A DNA stretch of 64,000 bases. It comes from Diphasiastrum complanatum (taxonomy: Eukaryota; Streptophyta; Lycopodiopsida; Lycopodiales; Lycopodiaceae). Shown here one piece after another: positions 52,036 to 64,000 of the stretch (positions are counted from its first letter, which is position 1; each line of letters opens with the position of its first letter). The stretch spans positions 62,168,957-62,232,956 of the forward strand of contig CM055096.1 of NCBI GenBank assembly GCA_029204225.1, in the 5' to 3' direction. Under the pieces are notes generated by a model. It did no database searches, was not told where the DNA came from, and worked only from the letters and a program-made list of their open reading frames with translations. Made by a program: the position numbers and the translations under genes.

Positions 52036-53600
52036 GATAACAGTGCACCCTCCAAGAAGGCCCCCACTCTCCAGTAATATGTCCAAATGTCCCAATAATG
52101 AATAATAAGGCCCAAGGCCAACCATATAGTCTAAGTGTCAATAATGAATAAAAAAGGGCCCAAGGCATGCTTAGGCATAAAGTAAAGTAAATGTAAATGG
52201 ACGTGGCGAATGTAATGAGCCATGTCCATAACTCTTAGAATGTTATTATTGTCTTCTAGAAATGCATCACGTTTCTTACAAGGCCACAATGTTGAAAAAA
52301 GATCAAGAAACTGTTATGGTTTAAGTTTGGGTCAAATTCACCACGTACTTTGGCGCCACACAATATTAATTTGCGCCGCGCAACATTATTTTCTCTCAGG
52401 CTTTCCAAGTTTGTAAAACATTATAATATAATTTATTGTAAAGGTTTTAACCTTGAGTAGGCCCAAAAAGTTTGTAAATGGGACCTTACGGGCAATTTCA
52501 CATGCTACCAACTATATGTTGAAACTTTATCAATTTTCATGTTGAAGCACATTTCCTAGCATTAAAACTTGTGGACCAAGGCAAATCATGCCAAGAATCA
52601 TTGCATGAAGAGAATATGAAAACCCATGCATAGAATGTGCATGCTTGAGTCTTAGCATGTGGGACACCTACACTTACACTTGGAAGCCATGTACATCACA
52701 AATCATTTGTTCTAAACTATAAAAGAGACCCTCCTCCCAATGGGCACACTTCCTATGGAGAGGTTTTTCTCACATATGCTAGTGGTCTTTGTTTTCTTGT
52801 ATGGTGAAGTTTCTTGCCCATTTATGCTAGTGTTATGCTATCCAATTATTCTTCTAGATTGATGGGTGTTGGATCTTGCTTCATTGTAATCTTGCTAAGC
52901 TTATGTTCTTTGTGTTGAAAGTTTGTGGGCAGCAAGTATTCAAGATCCATTCAGCCTAATTGAAGGAGCAATATTATAGTTTTTGATGCTAGAATGCTTT
53001 CTATAGCATCCACCATCATTCTAGATCATGTAGCAAGTTCTTTTGTGAGTATAATGTAATTTTTTTGCTCACGTTCTCTCTATCTTCTCCGCTGTCCACC
53101 ATAGCCGGGAAGATCCAATTGCTACATAAGGCTTATTAATTCATTGCATGTCAACAACTTCACCATTTCCTAGCAATTTACTATTGCATGTGCAAGTACT
53201 AGGCCATGCATGTTGTCTCCAAAATTTTTCAGATTGCATGTTAAATGCATGTTGTTAGTTTTGAGCTATTTTGAGATGTAGGAGAACATCAAGGATTCCT
53301 AGGTTGGTAAACCTTGATTTAAAGATTGCTTTCTTGCTAACAAAATTCTTTGAAGGCATTACTCAAATATTCACCTCCAGGGCATCCATTGAATATAAAA
53401 GTCTACAGAGAATATTGTAAGATATATAAACATGGACACAAGTGCTGATCATGAAAGATAGACTCATGTAAATCCCTAGCAGTTTGCCAATCATAGACTT
53501 AATGTATGCTAAAGCTACACTATATGGATTGTAAGCTAGTCTAATGTGACTACAAATAGACAACTATCACTAAGGAGACTCTCAGGACTATTTATATTAC
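52036..53600. other. No supported gene
   Basis: AT-rich DNA with no recognisable domain or repeat apart from short words. Confidence 0.4.
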
Positions 53601-53619
53601 TTGAGAGTCCATAGTTACC

Positions 53620-53800
53620 CATTCCGAAACGGAACGCGTTTTGGAACACGTTCCATTCCGGAACCTGGCCAGTTTTTAACAAAGCAATCGAGATTAAGGA
53701 ACACAATCAAGATATAGCGTGGCTCAGGCATAACGTGCAAAGCAATCGAGATTAAGGAACGAAACCCAGATATATAGTGTGGCTCAGACAACGATTCTAG
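53620..53800. repeat. 58-bp tandem repeat and TTCC-rich inverted repeats
   Basis: AAAGCAATCGAGATTAAGGA occurs at 53681 and 53739. To the left, ATTCCGAAACGGAACGCGTT and GGAACACGTTCCATTCCGG form overlapping inverted repeats. These may be the end of the hAT element that follows. Confidence 0.65.
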
Positions 53801-54132
53801 CTCGGATATATATAACATGGCAGATAGCGATTCTAGGATCAACGTGAACAGCAGTCAGAGAAGATATCAGAGACAAACAGAGATAGTGGCGGCGACACAG
53901 CCAGAAGCCACCACATCACGCCCCCCAGTTGCCATCCGCTCACCCCTCGCTTCCCATGGCTTAGAGGACAGAGCTGCAGATGAGGCAAGGCCTAGCACCT
54001 GACCTGACTAGCCTTCTGGTGCAGAATCCTCGACACCACCTCCAACCATGACCATACGGGCACCATATCATCCACCTGAGAGAGGGAGAGGTAGACGGGG
54101 CCGCACTACACAGATGGGGGGTAGGGAGTACT

Positions 54133-56760
54133 GTGTCCAGCTTCGCTCCCAGAGCCATGGCAGAAGCAGAGGTTGTTGTTCGACAGTTGTTCTACACCTG
54201 TGATCTGCCATTTCATCTGGCTAGGACCCCGACATGGAGGAGGGCGATGAGTGCAGTGAGTGCGATTTGGCAGGTGTGGTCGGGGCCATCCTGTGAGCAC
54301 TTGAGGACGAAGGGACTTCTTGATGAGCGGAAGCTAGAGCCTCTCAGGAAGGCATAGGCCTAGTACGTACTACTATCCTTTTAAATTTATGCACTGTAAA
54401 CTTTAAAGACTCTATGATGATTGATCTGAATTTCTGAGATCATTGATATGTATTATGTAGTAAGTACATTGTAATTTGTACATTAAGCTTTCATACATTG
54501 TGCCATGTGGTGGCATTGCACAATGCATACTTATTACTTGTTAATTGCAGCTAGCTATTTATGTTTAATCATGAATCATAATTTGTCAATATTCAAATGA
54601 TCATTTATCATTGAAATTTGCCATGAAATTTGAATTACGATCTCGGATCTATCATCTTGTCTTGTCACTTCAAACTTGTAAGTTGTGCAACACTGCAATG
54701 TGAGTCGTGACTTGTCACCTGTGAACTTTCAACTAAGTATGGTTGCACCATCATATCTGATAGTTGGAGCGATACGAGGAGGCGCCACATATTGAATATC
54801 CTAGTGTCTTCGTGCATGGGGACAATGTTTCTCAGATCCATCGACACCTCTAGGAAGGCAGTCACGGGCGACTACATGTTCTCACACATTCAAGCTGCCA
54901 TTGAGGAGGTCGGACCACACCACGTTGTACAGGAATATATATTATACTTATTACAAATGGCGATTGATTAACAATAGATTATGGTTCACTAAGTGGTGAG
55001 CCCTTGAAACGGAATTCCAAAGTCATGCACATTGCATTGTATGGTTGTGTAGGTGGTCACAGATAACGCATCAAACTGTGTCTCCATGGGTAGGCTCGTT
55101 AATGAGACCTACCCCCACATCTTTTGGACACCTTGTGCCGCACACTGCCTGGACTTGTTTGTCGAGGATGTGGCCAAGATTCCATGGATTGCGGAGGTGG
55201 TACGTACCGCACAGTTCTTGGTGAGATTCATCACCAAGAAGCCCAGGGTCCTGGCCATGTTCCAGAGACAGTCCACCTTGGATGTCTTGAGACCTGCCCA
55301 TCTACACTGTCCTGTGCCTTACAGATCGAGAGGGCTGCACATTGGCCCTCTTGTACAAGTTCATGGACAGGTTGGGCGAGCAGTTGAGCCTTTGCACGAC
55401 CATTAACCCAGAGAGGTATATCAAGATTCACATTTTAAATATGTAGTATGTACTATACAGTATTATTATTAATGTGTCTTCAATCTTGATTCTTGCAGGC
55501 TTGCGGAGGTCCAGCTCCTTTGGTTGAGCAGGTGGGAGTGGTTTCATAAGCCCCTGCATGCCATGGCCCACATACTCCATCCACTTTGGAAGAATGAGGA
55601 GCAGTTCACAGATAGGGAGCTCAGGGACGGCTGGAATGCCTATATCTCCCGAGTTTATCCTAAAGTACGCAAGCAGGATCACCTGCTGGATGAGCTCCAG
55701 ATTTTCAGGCAGGAGACCAAGCTTGGACTTCCAGCGCTTTTGAGAGAGGGTAATAAACTAACCATGGTCCATTATAGTTTAAACTTGTTACTTCACATTT
55801 TACTGCACAATTAGTCAATCATATTGTAACTTGTTGGAACTTGGTTGCAACTTGCTAGTAGTAAGTACTAATTGCCCCTTGAACTGTGATTCAGGCCAGC
55901 TACGTCCCATGTCATGGTGGTCGAAGTTTGGGGTTGATGTCCCCAAATTGCGTCGCCTTGCCATCAGGATTCTCTCACAAGACTGCACTGCAGTCGCATG
56001 TGAGAGAAACTAGAGTGTCCATTCCTTGATTCACACGAAGAAGAGGAATCGACTCTCATCTGCACAGTTGGAGAGGTTGGTGTACGTACATGCCAACCTG
56101 AGCCTTTTGGGTAGACTCCAGACCACCGCAGAGCCTATCCAGGTAACTTGTAAGCCATAAATTATAATTTCTAAATTCTAACATGTGATCCATCATCCCA
56201 GGACCCAGTTAGAACTTAGTAGATACTAAATAGATCATAGTAGATTGTAGCTAGATTTTAACTTTTGTCAGGACTCGGCCCTCTAAATTTTGTCTTCAAT
56301 GTGCATTGTGACATGTGCGTAGGTTAATCCCGATCTGATCGATGTGGCAAAGGTTCCAGAGTTGCCACCGAGAGACCAATCAAAGGAGGACGTGTACGCA
56401 TTCCTCCATGAGGAGGCCATGCAGAGTGCAACTGAGAAATTAGGATTGTCTAAGGTCTTGAATTTAATTTTTGAAGTTTGAACTAATTATTGTAATTTAC
56501 TAATTTGCAGGTAATAACATGTTTGTCCCTCTTTGTGTGCACTGTGCAGGACCTGTCACTTGAGCAAAGTGTAGGAAGAGGGCAGGAGAGGGTAGCAGCT
56601 CCTGTGCTCACAACCCTGATGACGAGGACGAGTCTGAGTCTGAGTCTGAGGCATCGACAGGTCCTCAGACGAGGAGGAGTATGAAGATGAGGAGTCTGAG
56701 GGCGGGGATGAGGATGAAGGGCATCATACCTCTGCCTCCGATGAGGATTTTGCAGCTGAG
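54133..56760 (+). pseudogene. hAT transposase gene, copy 3 (old, plus strand)
   Basis: Domains in order: FYTCDLPFHLARTPTW near 54190 and LRTKGLLDERKLEPL (DUF659 N-terminal part); SDSWSDTRRRHI, MGTMFLRSIDTSRK and IEEVGPHHVVQ (54757-54931); VTDNASNC and WTPCAAHCLDLF (55050-55160); LHAMAHILHPLWKNE and ELRDGWNAYISRVYP (55550-55660); WWSKFGVDVPKLRRLAIRIL (55918); then CERN followed by TAG where Trp is expected (56005-56019), HTKKRNRL, and an acidic tail to about 56760. Defects: no BED finger found, a donor that reads CAG/GAATAT where GT is needed (54932), a missing segment near 55300, and the TAG in the dimerisation box. It is clearly more diverged from copies 1 and 2 than they are from each other. 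Confidence 0.85.
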
Positions 56761-56769
56761 CCTCGCCTG

Positions 56770-57480
56770 TGCCCCACCCCCTCTCTTTGACTCTGTCCCA
56801 CGCTCACTGCTTATCCAGAGACTCCGCGACCTGGCCTTTTCGACTGATATTATTCTAGCTGTCATGGCTCTCTATGAGAGGGTTTTTGGTTGCTTTCGTC
56901 ATAGCAGTGGCATTCCTGAGTAGATCTAGAGTACTATTGGGGTTAAGCAAGGGTGCTCTCTTTCACCAATTCTCTTTGGACGATACATTGATGAGTTCGA
57001 GAGGGTCATTTCTCAGTGTGGTGGGGACGGTTGTAGACTTGGTGATATTTTGATTGCTATCCTCCTCTATGCGGATGATGTGGTACTAGTCTCTCACACC
57101 AGAGAGGGATTACAGAGACAATTGGATTGCTTACACACTTTTTGTACCTGTGGTGAGGCTTAGGGGTGAACATTTCGAAGACCAAAGTCATGGTCTTCAA
57201 CACTTCTCGGGCTTTCATGCAGCGCCAGGAGCTTATTTGCCTTTAGATGTGGTTCCTTCATACACTTACTTGGGTGTGCTCTTCACTGGTCCCGTTCAAT
57301 ATGAGATAGGCAGCTACTTCTAGACTTGGGAAACGTCACTCTTCCCTTGTTCAGTTGGAGAGATTTTGCTTTCGTAAGTCCATTCAAGATGCCCCGAGTA
57401 AGTGTAGACTTTTTGACACCACTGTCACTAAATGAGGACCTATTCATGGCTGTTTATAGTTGCTTAGTCTCCAATTTTGG
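56770..57480 (+). pseudogene. LINE reverse transcriptase fragment
   Basis: Reads FDSVPRSLLIQRLRDLAF, then after two stops GVKQGCSLSPILFGRYIDEF, ILIAILLYADDVVLVSHTRE (catalytic YADD present, near 57067) and ISKTKVMVFNTSRAFMQR. It belongs to the same LINE family as 60.4-63.5 kb (VKQGCPLSPTLSGLYMDELE). It begins abruptly at the acidic tail of hAT copy 3 and decays to the right. Confidence 0.85.
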
Positions 57481-57504
57481 TTTAATATGGACTTATGAGT
57501 CCAT

Positions 57505-57984
57505 TTGACAAAGCCTCAAGCTACTAAAGGCCCAACACTTATTGACAAATTAAAGAGCTACTTTACATTTTTGAGCCACTCACCTTCTCAGGCACAGTAC
57601 ACCACTGCACCCCTGAGCTTTTCTATGGACTACAAAATAGATGACAATAATACAACCCTACGAAGTTGTGCCCTAAAAGGTTACACAGACATTTGTAGTT
57701 GTCAGAGTTTGATATCTCCACAAGGGTTGCAAATACAGAATGAATTGGAACTGAAGCCATGCTCAAAGACAGTCAATCTCTTAAAAGATGGCAGACGTGT
57801 TGGACCTTGGCTGATATTTTTTCTGGTACTTAGAACAGTACTTATTCATCCTCTGGTACTATACAATAACTTTGAATTTAGGCGCTCAAATACTGAAAGA
57901 CCTACTACTGTAGGTCAGAAAACCTTAACACAGGCAGCTGGCATAGAAATGATACAATATATCTTCTTTGAAATAAGATGCTAA
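57505..57984 (+). CDS. Unidentified 159-codon frame
   Basis: Open plus-strand frame (MTKPQATKGPTLIDKLKSYF at the start) with no domain I recognise and no clear splice or promoter context. It follows LINE DNA and may be chance. Confidence 0.2.
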   Translation: MTKPQATKGPTLIDKLKSYFTFLSHSPSQAQYTTAPLSFSMDYKIDDNNTTLRSCALKGYTDICSCQSLISPQGLQIQNELELKPCSKTVNLLKDGRRVGPWLIFFLVLRTVLIHPLVLYNNFEFRRSNTERPTTVGQKTLTQAAGIEMIQYIFFEIRC

Positions 57985-57989
57985 TTGAA

Positions 57990-60390
57990 ACTTACTCAAC
58001 TTTCAAGCTAGAAATCTTAACAGATCAGCCTCTTATAAGATACGATCGCATGAATGTAAGATTTAAATATAGGCCAAGCGTCAAGAGTACCATTAGATAC
58101 AACAGATTGCACACTAGATTTTCCTGAACAACTCTACATTTGAGAGGTAACAATGTCTACCTACAATTGACAGGCTGTGTCTTCGTTCCACTCCATAGCC
58201 GTTGATAAGAATACTGCACAAGCCAACACATAATCATGTAAGTAATTGTGCTAAGGGCAACTGTTCATATATGATGATTTCATTCTTCCATAGTGACTAG
58301 TGAAATAGAGATGGATGACAGCGTTAGCGTATGCCTTTTGGGAATTGAAGCACAAAATCACCATTCCTATTTCAGCTGCAAAATGGCTTAATATTCTCCA
58401 GATCATATTCACATTTTCCAATTCCTTACCCACGATGCACTAGTGGTAAACGAATAGCTGTGACAATTTGGTGTATTATGAACTGAGATTAGTTACAAAA
58501 ATAATGAACATAGTTTCTTTTGCTAGAGCTACACTCCATGGATCAGCTTACTGTAACAAAATGCTAAGCACGTTGACAAGGCTAAGTCCATAGCATGCCT
58601 ATCCCGCACATCTTGCATTGATAACCAGTGCAAATACACATAAGTTACTGTTGCAAATATTGTTTGCTAAATCCTTAAAGACGCAGCAGTCAGTTTCATT
58701 TACTGGGGAATGTCTTCTCTCCTCCTAACGTGTTTCCATCAAAATTCCCATACCCAGACATGCACCTGTTCCCAAAGAACGTTATGTTGCTGGGGAACAT
58801 GCATGAGAAACTTTCTGACATGTTCCCACAGCAATCAACTGGACCTTGAGGACCTAATTTCACATGGTCCTTGAGGACTTAATCTTTATAAAGACAATTA
58901 TTTTTTTACTACAGGGCCTCTTTGGAGATGCTGATGCCTAACGTGAGTTTAGGATATAGGGTAGCTATTGATTGCAGATAAAACTAAGCGTTAGTGTTTA
59001 ACTTCCAATTATGGTCTTTTCCTCAACAAGATGTGGTGCCGTTTCCCCCACCCCAGAAACGTTTCCATGTTGGGATTTCCAGACACTCACCTGTTACCAT
59101 GTCCAGGAAACCATGCTCAAAACTGGTTAAAGATATTAGAAGTCCATTAACATTGAACATTCCACAATATCATAATAGCAAGGGAGTAATTAGCTTATTC
59201 CTATAGACACACCTGCTAACAAACGCACTGTTCAACCAAAGAGCTATAACAGCGATGTAGCTGAGAAAAGCTATGCAATAAACATGAGCTCCATCTTCTC
59301 AAGTAAAATAACATGGTTTATCATACTAAAATCAATCACTTAAACCAGTAAAAGCTGAATCGGTTCCAGGGAAAAATATAAAGTCATTTCAAGTTTATGC
59401 TCACAAATAGCTTGATGAATCTGGATTGAAATGGGAAATTGTATCCATACTAAACAAGCCAAATTCCCCGGGTTATCAAAGTTCACAAAGTAATAGTACT
59501 ACAAGCTTGAAAATCAACATGTTGATCTAATGCAAAATGCTCAAAAATACATACTTGACATGAGGAGGGGTTATTAGGCATGTTGAGGTGTCAATATTAT
59601 CCTTGCGTATCACAAAAAGATACTGCACACATCCCAATAAACATCAAGTCTGAATCATAAATGCAGAGCACAAGAGTTGCAATTTAGCAAGTTTTCTTCC
59701 TTTATTTAAATACATCATTCAAAATGGTCAGTAGCGCAGTACGTAGCAACCTAGAAGTTCAACGTCAGAGACTATATGCTTAAGGTTACAGAACATAAGA
59801 GCTAACCCAATTTTACAAAACATAGAGCATTGTAAGATAGATAAAGACATTAAGAGCCTTGCGCTGCAATCTCCCAACACAAAAGATTTAAACAATCTAT
59901 TCATACCTAAAATTTTGGTTTCATGTTTTTGCCTCCCCCCCTTCACATAGATTTGAAACTTTTTCATACCATCATAACCCGTAAATGCATAAGTAGATAA
60001 AATGTGCATCCAATAAGCACAAATTGTATTTGTAACTCCATAGGTACCTGCTTTTAAGGCTAAAGCCTAGCATTTCAGAGTACTTCTATCAAAGTGAGTA
60101 AACATAACTTTTTATATTTATTACATAGAAATTAATTTTTTGTTCATTCTGTACATGCACTACATCAGCACACATGTAGAGAGAGGACATAAAATTAGGA
60201 AGCCAATTTCAAATAAACTCACATAAATTTTGGAGATGGCATACAAAATGTTCAAATTTCCACAGTCTCTCCAGATCTACCAATGAGGCATAACCCTTCT
60301 ATACCCAGGAAACGGCTGCTTGTCTCATGCTAAAAGTAGGACCCGAGAATAAATATGTGTAAGAATCAACAACCCCAAGTGGCTGACCAT
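57990..60390. other. No supported gene
   Basis: AT-rich DNA. Around 58720-58830 TTCCC/GGGAA words recur and resemble 33800-33890, hinting at a shared old repeat. No coding domain seen. Confidence 0.4.
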
Positions 60391-60489
60391 CCCATAACAG
60401 TTCCTATCGCATGATGAAGGACCTGGAGGTGTTGAACACCATAACCTTGGACTTAACAACATTCACCGACAAACCCCACCACAGAAGGA

Positions 60490-61560
60490 AAGTAAAACGT
60501 CTCCCACGACTTCCAATCCGAATAGAGCTCCAAGAACACAATGGGGAAGTGCAATGGACGAAACCGACCCAACCAATCCTAGATCTCCTCTGATCTAGCC
60601 CCCGAGTGCATGGGAGTTTGGCATGGACTGATAGTACACTTACATGTTGATTCAGTGTGTGGGAAGACGAGCGTGCACATATGAGAATAATCTCACTATG
60701 ACCCAGTACATACACATATGTCCTTATCTGGCAGATTCCTCCAAAATCCACGTACGTTACTCTCAAATCTCACTGAGAATCTTGTAACTTAGCTACAAAA
60801 GAATTTTATCTCTCATGAGTAAATAACATATCTGGGAAATCTCTGAGACTGGGAACACATCCTCTCTCACAAGTTTTCCAGCCCACTTACAACTTAGTAT
60901 CAAAATTTCCTTCAATCAACCCCTCCCTGATCCTAGTATTCCAACTAAGATTAGGTTGATTTAACACAGACATCCCAATGATCAAATTCACTTCTATCCC
61001 TCACAAAACCTAGGATTAGTGACTTCTGATCTTACACAGTACTACTTATAATGGTTTCCAATTTCAATCCATTTCTAATTCCAGATTGTTCCACACAATC
61101 CCTAGAGAATTTCTCTCATCCAAAATCTGTGCAACTGATAGGTCCCTTAATAGAATCTTACTCATCACTTCACCCCTCCTTTAGAAGAATTTTCAATTCT
61201 TATAAAAATTTGCTAGAGAGATGACAAATGAAAATATCAAAATCGTGAAAAGTCAATAATAAGTACCTTCCAAATAGGATTCACTCTATTATACACAGAA
61301 CTTCTCTTCCAGATATTCTCAACACGAGTGCAATGACTATCATCTATTTGAGATCTATCTATGCATAAGAGACAGTTCGGGACTAAGAAATTGAAATACC
61401 AACAACCTGAAACATTCCAAATTCCAAGCCTTATCTAAGTAGGAATTCACATGACATGGCTCAGGGGCTAGATCCAGGATTGATCTAGGATTGGTTGGGT
61501 GGTTTTGCTCCTACATGTCACGTACATGCACTACTCCATATGTCTCAATTAGAGTGTTTG
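60490..61560. mobile_element. Insertion with inverted-repeat ends inside the LINE
   Basis: GACCCAACCAATCCTAGATC at about 60568 is inverted at about 61475-61500 (GATCTAGGATTGGTTGGGTG). Both arms continue imperfectly for roughly 60 bases (CTAGCCCCCGAG with CTCAGGGGCTAG). The segment between carries no gene. It separates reverse transcriptase blocks that are contiguous in the other LINE copy, so it is probably a non-autonomous DNA transposon. I could not fix its ends or a target duplication. Confidence 0.6.
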
Positions 61561-62815
61561 GGTCCTCTCAAGGTCATTAGTCACAAATAGGCCTCAACAT
61601 GAAATTAAATCTCGGCATGGCTAACAAACTCAAATACTGAAGAGCCGGTCTACCATATTAGGACTATTCCATGTCCTTAACAGTCCTACTCGACTATTAT
61701 CTAAATTAGGCTCGGCCCCTACGTCCAAGACAACCCGTAATGGTCCAAACCCCCATTAGCGCCGTAACAGAAAGAAGAGCATCAAGGTGTTGTTGTAGGC
61801 CCGCCTTGGTCCTCGAAAGTAAAACTACATCATCAGCATACAGTAGGATAGCACTAATGAGATCGCCCAATGTACATCCCTCCCCTCCATCACTTTGTAT
61901 AACCTGCTCCAACTCATCCATGTAGAGACCAGAGAGTGTAGGCGAAAGTGGGCAACCCTGCTTGACCCCAATATATAACTCCCGAGACTCGGATCTGGCC
62001 AATAACTCACCTGTATGATGCTATTACTGCTTGTATGGTATCCTCCTGGAAGCCTCGATCACGAAGCCTCTGTATCAATAGATGCTTGGGCACGGAATCA
62101 AAGGCCTTGCGGAAATCCACAAAGCAACAATATACACGCTCTCTCTTGGCCTTAGCCTCCTCAATAATGGATCTCAATGTGAAGACATGATCGGATGTAG
62201 TATATCTTGCTGGTCTGAAACCGGCCTTTGGCCAATGGCATGGAGTGATCTGGAATCTATCTCTGCACTGATCTCTGACTCTAGAATAGAACCATAGACT
62301 TTGGCAAAGAGGTGGCTGATCATAATGGTGCGATAGTTGTCAACTTTCATAGGATCACAACCTTTGTGGATAGGGTGGATAAGGTTTGTGGACCATGGAG
62401 AAGGGAAACCAAAAGTAACAACTAGATTGAATAAGACAAAGAGGAAGGGTGAGAGGATGTCAGGAGCATACTTTAGAAGTTCAACCTCTAGTTGGTCAAT
62501 ATCTTTGGCTTTATGTGAGTGGAGTCATGTGATGGCCTCTTCTACAAGGTTGGTAGTCAATATGTCAAAAGAGTCCGTGGATCGAGGAGTGGAAAGAGGG
62601 GGTGTGTCCGAGATTGTGTACAATGATGTGGCATATGCTACCCAACCCTGAGGTCTGTAATCCGTGGTGGAGGTGATCGTCGGAGGAACTTCTCCCAGAA
62701 AGAACCCGAGGAAGAACTAAAGAGGAGATCCATCATCTTCTTACCTTGGCCAATCTCATACGCAATTTTCTTTCTTCGGGTAGTTCTACGGTAGACATGG
62801 GATATGTCAAGGTCA

Positions 62816-62948
62816 TATAGGGAAGATGGGATCGAGCATATATTAGGTTCTGATGGCGGTGGGGGGAAAGATGGGATCGAGCATATATTAGGTTCTGATA
62901 GAGGTGGGGGGAAGATGGGATCAAGCATATATTAGGTTCTGATGGAGG
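62816..62948. repeat. Three 44-bp tandem units inside the LINE
   Basis: Units share AAGATGGGATC(G/A)AGCATA and TATTAGGTTCTGAT, then GGAGGTGGGG. On the LINE strand each would add about 15 residues with the core SEPNICSIPS. Confidence 0.9.
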
Positions 62949-63514
62949 TGGGTGCATTCCTTATCATACCAAGGGTTATGAGGTCTATGGCATTGATGCC
63001 GCGGGGGTGGGATAGCAATGGAAGCTACAGTATGGATGGCCTGGACAAGAAAGAGAGATTGTTCCTCTAAAGTATGCTCATGAGAGAAGTGGGTAAGGAG
63101 ATCGGAGAGGGCTTCTCTGTATGGGGGGTGTTATGTGGGGTGCAACAATATGCAGGTTTCACAATGGGGATTGAAGGGCGAGTCTGTGTGGTGGGGAGAT
63201 GGCCGACAGAGAGCGAAAGGTATGAGTGATCAGAGAGAGTGGTGCGGTGAACAGAGAGGGATGAAATGGAGGGAAGGAGGGATGGTGATCCCATGAAATA
63301 GTCAACAACATTGTGTCCTTGACTATGTGGAAAGCAAGTGTAGTTGCCTGAACCCGGCAGCTGAAGTATGCCATTAAAAGTAGCCAATCCATGAGCCTCG
63401 CCCAACTGAAGCATCTGCGCCCCATATGATGTAACTAGACCCTTTGCATATGCCGATCGTCATCTAAGACCAAGATCATCCCAATCTAGTGCATGTATCC
63501 GTTGTGGATCATCT

Positions 63515-63538
63515 AGAGAGAGAGAGAGAGAGAGAGAG
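63515..63538. repeat. Short (GA)n microsatellite
   Basis: Twelve GA units. The remaining DNA to the right (63540-64000) is AT-rich and has no supported gene. Confidence 0.95.
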
Positions 63539-64000
63539 TAAAATTTACGAGTTATTACATTTTTATAAAATATGTAAAATTTAAATTGGAAAAATCTAGA
63601 TTGTTGCATGTTGAATGTTTTGAGTTCATAGCTTTATAATTTCATTATTTGTTTCATGATTCATCTATAATTTGACATCACTTTCAGGTCTACTATTTTA
63701 AAGTTCAAACGCTATATTAATATGCACACATAATATGAAAACTTTAGATGAGGGAACAAAACAAAATCAAACATTTCCTTCCGAAACATAGTACCATAAG
63801 AGCTTGTCAAACGAATTCCTAGCTTCAAATAATAATACGTTGTGGGAGGAATAAGATTTCCAAGGATTAAAAAATATATAAAAATGAAAAAATGAAAGCA
63901 ATCATGTCCATCATCCAACCACACTTGCAAAAAAGGATTATTATCTAGCTGCTTACCAAACGTTCTTCGGGAGTAGGTTGTTGACATATCTGAAAATCAC

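Larger units (their letters stand above)
60400..63490 (-). pseudogene. LINE, interrupted copy
   Basis: On the minus strand, in order: endonuclease end at 63425-63067 (YTCFPHSQGHNVVDYF, LSDHSYLSLS); a linker with HNPWYDKECTH near 62965; reverse transcriptase at about 62400-61760 (SPWSTNLIHPIHKG, DNYRTIMISHLFAKVYGSI, FRKAFDSVPKHLLIQRLRD, VKQGCPLSPTLSGLYMDELE, AILLYADDVVLLSRTKAGLQ). The sequence breaks off near 61740 and resumes near 60500 with LSVNVVKSKVMVFNTSRSF, which in the 57-kb copy follows directly. Stops and frameshifts are present. Known: LINE ORF2 copies element RNA into a nicked site. This copy is inactive. Confidence 0.85.

Overview
The window looks like nuclear DNA of a land plant with a large, transposon-rich genome. 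Support comes from GT-AG introns, two genes that match plant families (a MIA40-type import receptor and a PIAL-type SUMO ligase), plant-style Copia, TRIM, LINE and hAT elements, and retroelement primer-binding sites of the initiator tRNA-Met type (TGGTATCAGAGC). The number of long CT/GA microsatellites and an R2-like non-LTR element would fit a seed-free plant such as a fern or lycophyte, but that is only an inference. I see no bacterial, organellar or viral-genome features.

Layout. 1-0.58 kb: LINE endonuclease remnant (minus). 0.7-10.96 kb: two head-to-tail copies of a hAT element (minus). Both transposase genes are broken, the second has lost about 1.4 kb from its middle, and each gene lies between long CT/GA microsatellites. 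12-14.6 kb: three exons of a MIA40-like gene (minus). 15.4-18.75 kb: a decayed R2-superfamily-like non-LTR element (plus) with zinc finger, reverse transcriptase and restriction-like endonuclease. 19.55-21.01 kb: a complete TRIM with LTRs, primer-binding site, purine tract and near-perfect target duplication. 23.2-23.8 kb: a short unidentified minus-strand gene model. 25-29.7 kb: repeats and a Copia remnant. 30.29-35.9 kb: four 3' exons of a PIAL-type SUMO ligase gene (minus), whose large intron carries a 180-bp foldback. 36.87-38.04 kb: Copia RNase H and 3' end. 41.1-42.7 kb: two LINE fragments (plus). 46.87-52.03 kb: a Gag/protease-only LTR retroelement (minus). 54.1-57.5 kb: a third, older hAT copy joined to LINE reverse transcriptase (plus). 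60.4-63.5 kb: a LINE (minus) split by a segment with inverted-repeat ends.

Only two loci look like host genes with a recognisable job: MIA40 (oxidative protein import into the mitochondrial intermembrane space) and PIAL (nuclear SUMO chain formation and silencing). Both are incomplete here. The rest is mobile DNA in several states of decay, and several of its stop codons look like C-to-T changes at CAG, as expected for methylated plant transposons. Exon limits were read by eye from splice signals and family resemblance; no search was run.
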